From an uncultured Pirellula sp. (GTDB taxonomy: Bacteria > Planctomycetota > Planctomycetia > Pirellulales > Pirellulaceae): a DNA stretch of 6,322 nt. Positions 1 to 4,655 of the stretch are shown here, piece by piece. Positions within the stretch are counted from its first letter, which is position 1. The number at the start of each line of letters is the position of its first letter. A model generated the notes under the pieces. That model searched no databases. It saw only the letters and a list, made by a program, of their open reading frames with translations, and was not told where the DNA came from. The stretch is taken from positions 1 through 6,322 of the forward strand of contig CAILTZ010000551.1 in NCBI GenBank assembly GCA_903837255.1, in the 5' to 3' direction. The translations under genes and the position numbers were made by a program.

Positions 1-30
1 AGATGAGAAAGCCACGCTCCGCCTATTCGC
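1..30. repeat. 30-bp direct repeat, copy 1 (may be cut by window edge)
   Basis: This copy starts AGATGAGAAAGCC and ends CCGCCTATTCGC, and is identical over all 30 bases to positions 161-190. The copies start 160 bp apart. Copy 1 begins at the first base of the window, so the true repeat may extend further left. Bases 28-30 also form one arm of the hairpin at 28-54. Sequence after the two copies diverges at once (TCCTAGC versus CCTTGCT). Confidence 0.9.
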
Positions 31-54
31 TCCTAGCAACCCCTGCAAGGAGCG
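28..54. repeat. Hairpin next to 30-bp repeat copy 1
   Basis: Arm CGCTCCT at 28-34 is the exact reverse complement of AGGAGCG at 48-54. Inside it, after one A/A mismatch (35/47), GCA at 36-38 pairs with TGC at 44-46, leaving a 5-nt loop at 39-43. That gives ten pairs and one mismatch. There is no T-run after it on either strand, so it is not an obvious terminator. The corresponding position next to repeat copy 2 does not form an equally good hairpin. Confidence 0.6.
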
Positions 55-77
55 TCGGGAGATTCCTGGTCCGGATC

Positions 78-103
78 CTTTGCGAGCTTGGCACCTTGGC
101 GAG
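78..103. repeat. Short-period tandem repeat (CTTxGCGAG units)
   Basis: Three adjacent units are seen on the plus strand: CTTTGCGAG (78-86), CTTGGCAC (87-94) and CTTGGCGAG (95-103). The period is 8-9 bp. From memory, arrays of this CTTTGCG/CTTGGCG type occur as dispersed non-coding elements in several environmental bacterial groups; that recollection cannot be verified here. The array is short and degenerate, so a remnant or chance similarity cannot be excluded. Confidence 0.5.
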
Positions 104-125
104 AAACCCTATCTTGGCCGTTTTC

Positions 126-159
126 GCCGCAGTACGGGCCCAGAGGCCCATACTACGGC
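126..159 (-). other. Strong stem-loop, fully paired on the minus strand
   Basis: Arms 126-140 and 145-159 enclose a 4-nt loop at 141-144. Read on the plus strand there are 13 Watson-Crick pairs and two C/A mismatches (130/155 and 135/150). Read as minus-strand RNA, both mismatches become G-U wobbles, giving an uninterrupted 15-bp stem with a UCUG loop. This favours an RNA structure made from the minus strand, the same sense as the kinase operon about 220 bp upstream. The bases that follow on that strand are GCGAAAAC-like and carry no U-tract, so a classical intrinsic terminator is unlikely. It could instead be a 3'-UTR stabilising hairpin, a REP-like palindrome or part of a mobile repeat. Confidence 0.65.
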
Positions 160-160
160 C

Positions 161-190
161 AGATGAGAAAGCCACGCTCCGCCTATTCGC
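161..190. repeat. 30-bp direct repeat, copy 2
   Basis: This is an exact copy of positions 1-30. It lies one base from the outer end of the stem-loop at 126-159, so on the minus strand the order is repeat and then strong hairpin. If repeat and hairpin form a single element, copy 1 would be followed by the same hairpin just beyond the left window edge. The spacing and the presence of only two copies do not fit a CRISPR array. Confidence 0.9.
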
Positions 191-257
191 CCTTGCTGGA
201 GTAGGATCCTGTGTCCTCTACTGTTCTTTGTGTTTTAAAAAACGGCTATTTGGCTGC

Positions 258-289
258 TCCATCAGCGTTCCATCAGCGTCCATCAGCGG
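258..289. repeat. Tandem TCCATCAGCG repeat, about three units
   Basis: Units on the plus strand are TCCATCAGCGT (258-268), TCCATCAGCG (269-278) and TCCATCAGCGG (279-289), with a period of 10-11 bp, close to one DNA helical turn. The match between units is exact over ten bases. Repeats of the form GTTCATCAGCGG are, from memory, common as dispersed intergenic elements in planctomycetes and other environmental bacteria; this was not checked. The last unit is also the left arm of the hairpin at 282-311. Confidence 0.7.
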
Positions 290-311
290 TCCAGGATTTG
301 ATACCGCTGAT
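282..311. repeat. Inverted repeat at the end of the tandem array
   Basis: ATCAGCGGT at 282-290 is the exact reverse complement of ACCGCTGAT at 303-311, with a 12-nt loop. The left arm comes from the last tandem unit, so the array seems to end in a self-complementary structure. It lies about 65 bp after the kinase stop codon, in the operon's 3' region. No T-run follows on the minus strand, so a terminator role is not supported by the sequence alone. Confidence 0.6.
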
Positions 312-376
312 AAAGGCTACTATTCGCTAGAAGAGACCAACATAACCGCGCGGGCCTAAAAAGTTGCGGCGGCGTT

Positions 377-2863
377 TCAAGGATTCGGGAAATCGGGGAG
401 TCGCTGAATCGGAGCCCCGATCTCAAACCCAAGGGTTCCGGGGGGGATCGCAACAGGGATGCTCTGATGCATGTTGAGTGGATCCCAGGTGCTTCGCTGT
501 TGCCAAAGACCAATGACCTCTATTCCCAACTCGTTACGGAGTAGAGAAGAGTCCGTGTCGATTTGCAACTCCTGGCTGGACATCGACATTTGTACTCGAA
601 TGAACTCTTCGATCGATTCGGCATCGTAAGCGTTATCGAGACCTCGGAAGTCAATCCAACGCCCGAGATCATCGAGCTTCTTGACTTGGTTTGAAAACAC
701 CCAGTCGGTGCAATCCGTAGCGTCCCATTCAACCAGCGATTTTGCACCTGCAAAAACACATTGATTCGCGATTCGGACGACTGCCACCGGATAAGGAATC
801 GCGTTGGACAGTTCGATTCGAAGCCAGGGTTTAAGACTGATGCATGTCGAATCGGAAATTTCTACTCGGACTCGCGGAGAACGATTGAGTGCTCTAAGGC
901 CTTGGCTCACGACCATCGATCCAGAAACGGCAAACCACGAATCTCGGACTCTCAATTCGAGCCGGTCGGAGGCATCGGCGTGAACAAGATCGCATTCGCC
1001 TCGCACAGCGCACTGCTCGATTCGCACATCCGAAAATTTTTGTGCATTGCTGATTCCTGACCCCGGTTGCAAGTCACGGTTTTGAGAGTCGATGGCAAGC
1101 AGACTCGGAAGACCACTTGTCGAAGGTCCATCGATTGTGAAGGTGGAATTGACAAGCGAGCAGCGACTCCCGGGTCGTGCCAATATCAACGACTTGGGAG
1201 AGGAACTAGAAACCGGCGAATTCCATAGGACATCAACATTCAACAGACTTAATTGTCCACCATCGAGTTCAAAACAACTCGAGTACTCCCCTGTTTTCCC
1301 CGAGATCGCAGAGTCATCTAAACGGATCGTAAAACGTTTTCCTGGCACGGACTCTATCACCACAGCCGGGGCGCGGTCGGATGCCATCGGTCGCCATCGC
1401 TTTTGAATGACGCAATCCTGGGCGATCCAAATCCGGCTCGCAGTGGACATACCAGCTGCTTCGCTCAATGCATCATCGAGAGTTTTGTAGCTTTTGGATT
1501 TCCCGTCCCTAAAAAGGCTGCGCAGCTCCGGACGCTGATCGATGTTATCGATGACGATCAAATCGACCACGTTCGGATCGACCGTCGCCAAGTCGCCTTG
1601 AACGCGGTCTTTTCTCACCGCGGAATCCGGATCGGATTTCGTGATCGTTGTCAAGGGATCTGGGTCTGTATAAGCTTCGTCGGGGTTCGCTTTTGCGATT
1701 GCGGAGTCTGAACCAAGAGACACGTTTGCAATCTCAACCTTGGGAATCGGAAAAACCGCTTCGGTTTGATTGGCATTGAAAAGCCATAGGGTCACCATGG
1801 CGATCAAGGCGGTGCACAGGACCAGAGGCAGGAGGGCCTCGAACCATGACCGTCGGGACTGACCACCCGCAATTGCGGATTGGGCCAAATCGGAACTCCA
1901 AGCCAGATTGTCTAACTTGGCGAGCATTCGCAAATCGCTAGCCAAGTCCTCCGGGATTTGGTAGCGGTCTTTGGGTTTTTTGGCCATCATTTTTTTGAGG
2001 ATGGCTATCAGCGGATCGCTCAGATCATCTCGAAACAATCGAGGATCATCGGGCATCTTGGTGCCGTGCATGAGCAATTTCTGAAGTGCGGTTCCCTCAG
2101 GAAACGGGGGCAGGCCTGTCAGTAGATAATAAAGGGTGCATCCCAGGGAATAGATATCGCTTCGAGCGTCGGCTTCCCGGGGGTCCTGGGCTTGCTCTGG
2201 GGAAATGTAATCGAACGTTCCTAGAGTTGTACCGCTAGCGGTCTGATCACCTTGCGAACGATCCAATGCGTTGGTACGAGCCAGTCCCATATCTACAATC
2301 TTTGCTCTGCCGTCGGTTGCGAGCAAGATATTCGATGGTTTTATATCGCGGTGAACGACCCCTCGTTCACTTGCATGCTGAAGTGCCTCGGCGACCTGGC
2401 ATACAAAATACGTTGCATCGTCAACGCTCAAGGGGCCTCGATCCAGGACCAATTGCCTAAGGTTGATTCCCTCGATGAATTCGAAGACGATGTAGTTCCA
2501 TTGCTCGGTCTCTCCGACGTTGTAGACGCGTGCAATGTTTGGATGATCGAGTTTCGCGGCACTTTGCGCTTCGATACGAAATCGCCGAAGGGCATCGGCT
2601 TTGCGATGAAGAATCGGGACGACCTTGATGGCCACCACGCGATCGAGCCTTTGGTCGGTGGCTCGGTAAACGGCCCCCATTCCACCTTGGCCGACGAGCG
2701 ACTCGATCCTGTAGTGGTCCAGAGTCGAACCAACGAGGGCTTGAATATCCGCAGATTGGACTATATGCGGAACGGTGGTCTCCTGGTCTAGCGGTTCAGA
2801 ACCACGGTTCCCACGGTCGCTGCGGATTTGGGTTTTGTCAGGATCTTCCGTCGAGGAAGCCAT
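377..2863 (-). CDS. Transmembrane Ser/Thr protein kinase with beta-helix-like C-terminal region
   Basis: This 828-residue protein has a Pkn2/PrkC-type (Hanks) kinase domain at about residues 50-310. Visible motifs are the P-loop GQGGMGAV (58-65), VAIK with Lys80, the probable alpha-C Glu98, HRDIKPSN (171-178), DMG instead of DFG (Asp191), SPE (221-223) and DIYSLG (Asp236). All catalytic residues are present, so it should be active, phosphorylating Ser/Thr with ATP in the cytoplasm. Thr213 and Thr216 in the activation segment are possible phosphosites. One membrane segment (about 341-362) is followed by an Asp/Pro-rich linker and about 370 residues outside the cytoplasm. Repeated short beta-strands there (about 457-745), opening with a KTLDDALSEAA-like segment, suggest a right-handed parallel beta-helix; this fold is inferred. 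The N-terminal 49 residues look disordered. The ATG lies 8 bp after the upstream gene's stop, with no clear Shine-Dalgarno site, suggesting translational coupling. The kinase assignment is firm; the signal and targets are unknown. Confidence 0.95.
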   Translation of the reverse strand: MASSTEDPDKTQIRSDRGNRGSEPLDQETTVPHIVQSADIQALVGSTLDHYRIESLVGQGGMGAVYRATDQRLDRVVAIKVVPILHRKADALRRFRIEAQSAAKLDHPNIARVYNVGETEQWNYIVFEFIEGINLRQLVLDRGPLSVDDATYFVCQVAEALQHASERGVVHRDIKPSNILLATDGRAKIVDMGLARTNALDRSQGDQTASGTTLGTFDYISPEQAQDPREADARSDIYSLGCTLYYLLTGLPPFPEGTALQKLLMHGTKMPDDPRLFRDDLSDPLIAILKKMMAKKPKDRYQIPEDLASDLRMLAKLDNLAWSSDLAQSAIAGGQSRRSWFEALLPLVLCTALIAMVTLWLFNANQTEAVFPIPKVEIANVSLGSDSAIAKANPDEAYTDPDPLTTITKSDPDSAVRKDRVQGDLATVDPNVVDLIVIDNIDQRPELRSLFRDGKSKSYKTLDDALSEAAGMSTASRIWIAQDCVIQKRWRPMASDRAPAVVIESVPGKRFTIRLDDSAISGKTGEYSSCFELDGGQLSLLNVDVLWNSPVSSSSPKSLILARPGSRCSLVNSTFTIDGPSTSGLPSLLAIDSQNRDLQPGSGISNAQKFSDVRIEQCAVRGECDLVHADASDRLELRVRDSWFAVSGSMVVSQGLRALNRSPRVRVEISDSTCISLKPWLRIELSNAIPYPVAVVRIANQCVFAGAKSLVEWDATDCTDWVFSNQVKKLDDLGRWIDFRGLDNAYDAESIEEFIRVQMSMSSQELQIDTDSSLLRNELGIEVIGLWQQRSTWDPLNMHQSIPVAIPPGTLGFEIGAPIQRLPDFPNP

Positions 2864-2871
2864 AGGATGGT

Positions 2872-4476
2872 TTAGTTTCCGCCTGCGCCGCCGAAGCCGT
2901 CATCCAACGGGTCTTTGCCCTCCTCTGGGGGTGCTTCTTTCTTCGATCCATCATCGCCGATGATCGCAGCGATGGCTTGTTTGAGATCGAAGATAGGTCG
3001 GCGTGAGGAATTCTTCACCAAATCGATGCTCGTGATGGATTCTTTGTTGAGTGCGTCCTGCAAAGCTTCTACTTTCTTGACGACTTCCATGAGCTTGAGC
3101 TTTGCGGCATCGTCGACCACGGACATGAGCCCCTTGGATTCTGCCGGAGGGGTAGCCGTAGCAGACTTGCGCCCGGTTCCGGTAAGCCCATAGTGAACGC
3201 GTTCGAGACGTTGCTGGAGAAACCTGCGCGCGTTCTTGACTTCCCTGGGCTGATCTTCGAATGGGTTTTTGGGTTTGGCTGGGTTGCTGAATCCAGGAGG
3301 ACCCGCGGGACCACCTCCAGGACCGCCCGCCGGACCACCTTCACCTTCGCTACCGGGTCCTGCCGCCCCCCCGCCACTGAGCCCTGGAGGTCCACCGCCT
3401 GCCATGCCACCGAACCCGCCTGGCGATGCGGCCTGGGTTTGATCGCAGCGTTTGGTCCAAGCATCGAGGCTTGTTTTGACAAACTCCAACGAACCTTTTT
3501 CTATCGTCGAAATATCTTCTGGCTTCAAATCCGCAAGCTTGACTTGGCCAAAGCTCCACATGGCTTTTTCTGCGAGCCACTCGGTGTGTTTCTTGGGATC
3601 CTTGAGGACTGGCAAAACGATTCCTGCGAGCATCGCATTGGCTTGTTTAGCGGCTTCTCCCTTACCCGAGGCGATGAGTGTCAAATTCTCAATCATGAGC
3701 TCTCGGAGGTAATCGTCTTCTTTTTTGCCTCTGGCTGCAGGTTTCTGGCTTGCTAAAAAGGCTTGCACATTGGTCATGAACTGGCCTTGAGCTCGATCGA
3801 GTCCAGTCGCGTCGAGCCCCGGATAGCTCCAGTGCCTTGGCAGATAGGACAATGATGTAGCGATCATGCCGTCGTTTTCGGCTTCTTTGGGATCGAGCAG
3901 ATCGATCAGAAGCTTGGTGGCCGCCGGATCACCTTGTCCTCCGGCGCTTGTGGAGGCAGGAACGCGATTGATTCGGCCGGCGATGACAGCGGCAAGCACG
4001 CGAGCCGAGGGATGGTAGGTCTTGCCTTCGTTGTCCTTGGAAAGGATCTCTTTGATCTGCCGCATGAGCATCTTGTTGTACTCAGCGAGCATCTCGGGAT
4101 TCTGCTTGACCCGGCGTTCCATGACATCGATGTCGCCAAGGATTTCGATCCGAGCCTTGTTCATCGACTCTGCGTTGGGTTGTGCAATCCGTGCAAAGAG
4201 GCAGTTTTGATAGTAGGCTTCGATGGTGGCGATGTCGAACGATTCGGGTTTAAGTTTTTCGTTCTTCTCTTTGAGCTTCGCGTCGTTGCAGACCGACGCA
4301 TCGACATTCTTGGTCCGATGGGTCGGGGCGGCTGCCTCCTGCCCGTAAACTCGATGGCTTAGTGACTCGAATCCTAGACCTGGGATGCTCAAGCAGGTCC
4401 ACACGAGGGTTTGAGCCCAGAACCGTCTAGCCGATAACCTGCGAGGTTGCGCGTTTTTTGGACGAAGTAGTCGCAT
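2872..4476 (-). CDS. Secreted helical protein with Gly/Pro-rich segment, unknown function
   Basis: This 534-residue protein belongs to no family I recognise. It begins with a very basic n-region (1-18), a hydrophobic stretch (about 19-36) and a plausible signal peptidase I site after VYG (43-45), so it is probably exported. Residues 60-345 look almost wholly alpha-helical and could be a HEAT/TPR-like scaffold. Residues 351-397 are a Gly/Pro/Ala-rich low-complexity linker. A second helical part (about 405-510) follows, ending in an acidic tail with DDGFGGAGGN. Four cysteines (28, 63, 92, 344) are visible, of which 28 falls in the signal peptide. No catalytic motif was seen. The gene ends 8 bp before the kinase start, so the two are likely co-transcribed and this protein may act with the kinase's outer region. 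The ATG is chosen because it supplies the signal peptide; AAGG lies 10 nt before it, a weak ribosome site. A membrane anchor instead of a cleaved signal is possible. Confidence 0.85.
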   Translation of the reverse strand: MRLLRPKNAQPRRLSARRFWAQTLVWTCLSIPGLGFESLSHRVYGQEAAAPTHRTKNVDASVCNDAKLKEKNEKLKPESFDIATIEAYYQNCLFARIAQPNAESMNKARIEILGDIDVMERRVKQNPEMLAEYNKMLMRQIKEILSKDNEGKTYHPSARVLAAVIAGRINRVPASTSAGGQGDPAATKLLIDLLDPKEAENDGMIATSLSYLPRHWSYPGLDATGLDRAQGQFMTNVQAFLASQKPAARGKKEDDYLRELMIENLTLIASGKGEAAKQANAMLAGIVLPVLKDPKKHTEWLAEKAMWSFGQVKLADLKPEDISTIEKGSLEFVKTSLDAWTKRCDQTQAASPGGFGGMAGGGPPGLSGGGAAGPGSEGEGGPAGGPGGGPAGPPGFSNPAKPKNPFEDQPREVKNARRFLQQRLERVHYGLTGTGRKSATATPPAESKGLMSVVDDAAKLKLMEVVKKVEALQDALNKESITSIDLVKNSSRRPIFDLKQAIAAIIGDDGSKKEAPPEEGKDPLDDGFGGAGGN

Positions 4477-4507
4477 GACGAGGGAGCCTTATCGATCGGA
4501 TGAAATA

Positions 4508-4533
4508 TCCGCTTGCTTGAGAGAACAAGCGGA
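4508..4533 (-). promoter_or_regulatory. Hairpin in the 5' leader of the secreted-protein gene
   Basis: TCCGCTTG at 4508-4515 is the exact reverse complement of CAAGCGGA at 4526-4533, with a 10-nt loop. On the minus strand an alternative inner pairing (CTTG with the nearer CAAG) is possible, so two mutually exclusive folds exist. It lies 31-57 nt upstream of the start codon at 4476 and about 120 nt after the YgiQ stop. The following minus-strand bases TATTTC are only weakly T-rich, so it could be a poor terminator for ygiQ or a leader structure affecting the downstream operon. I cannot decide which. Confidence 0.45.
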
Positions 4534-4551
4534 CCGAAAACTCAGCAATTC

Positions 4552-4557
4552 ATTGTA
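4552..4557 (-). promoter_or_regulatory. Candidate -10 element TACAAT
   Basis: Read on the minus strand, TACAAT matches the sigma-70 consensus TATAAT at five of six positions and sits in an A/T-rich part of the spacer. No good -35 box is found at 16-19 bp spacing, so it would need an activator or be chance. A transcript from here would start near 4545 and carry the hairpin at 4508-4533 in a leader of roughly 70 nt. Planctomycete promoters are poorly defined, which limits confidence. Confidence 0.3.
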
Positions 4558-4590
4558 TCCAAAATAGCACAGATAAAAGCAGAACTGTGA

Positions 4591-4618
4591 ATTTTCTGGG
4601 GCCAAATGCGATCGTCAA
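4591..4618 (-). promoter_or_regulatory. Candidate sigma-70-like promoter (TTGACG, GAAAAT)
   Basis: On the minus strand TTGACG (4618-4613) matches the -35 consensus at five of six positions. It is followed after 16 bp by GAAAAT (4596-4591), which matches the -10 consensus at four of six. It lies in the gap between the ygiQ-type gene and the secreted-protein gene and would give a leader of about 110 nt. It is an alternative to the TACAAT element nearer the gene; both may be chance. Confidence 0.3.
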
Positions 4619-4635
4619 AGACTCTACGGACTGCA

Positions 4636-4648
4636 TTTTCCGGGAAAA
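4636..4648. repeat. Short perfect palindrome TTTTCCGGGAAAA
   Basis: TTTTCC and GGAAAA flank a single central G, just after the ygiQ stop codon at 4656-4658. The loop is too small for a good RNA hairpin, and no longer stem is present. It could be a small operator-like site for a dimeric regulator, but nothing else supports this. Confidence 0.3.
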
Positions 4649-4655
4649 AGGGCCA

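Larger units (their letters stand above)
1..376. other. Repeat-rich intergenic region without a supportable gene
   Basis: This is the stretch downstream of the minus-strand kinase gene, running to the left window edge. No frame gives a recognisable protein. It contains an exact 30-bp direct repeat, two short-period tandem repeats and three inverted repeats, listed separately. The one long open frame (plus strand, 3-359) reads the two copies of the 30-bp repeat in different frames, which argues against coding. No convincing intrinsic terminator follows the kinase stop: the T-run on the minus strand at 242-237 has no stem directly before it. The region may be the 3' untranslated part of the kinase operon followed by dispersed repeat elements. 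What lies left of position 1 is unknown. Confidence 0.7.

Noticed and set aside
1..190. Possible CRISPR array from the 30-bp repeat
   Set aside because: Only two copies, with 130 bp between them, far above normal spacer length, and no cas genes nearby.
237..243. T-run on the minus strand as a terminator for the kinase operon
   Set aside because: There is no stem immediately before the run; the nearest hairpin (282-311) ends about 40 nt earlier.
346..353. CCGCGCGG palindrome near the kinase stop as part of a terminator
   Set aside because: It is only a 4+4 palindrome with no loop and no following T-run on the minus strand; likely chance in GC-rich sequence.
3..359. Plus-strand open frame of 118 codons in the left intergenic region
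   Set aside because: It reads the two exact 30-bp repeat copies in different frames, crosses both tandem arrays and hairpins, and the product resembles no protein.
2252..2791. Plus-strand open frame of 179 codons
   Set aside because: It lies antisense to the conserved kinase catalytic domain, whose motifs fix the true frame; it has no recognisable features of its own.
3193..3756. Plus-strand open frame of 187 codons
   Set aside because: It is antisense to the secreted-protein gene, and its length is helped by the stop-poor Gly/Pro-rich segment on the other strand.
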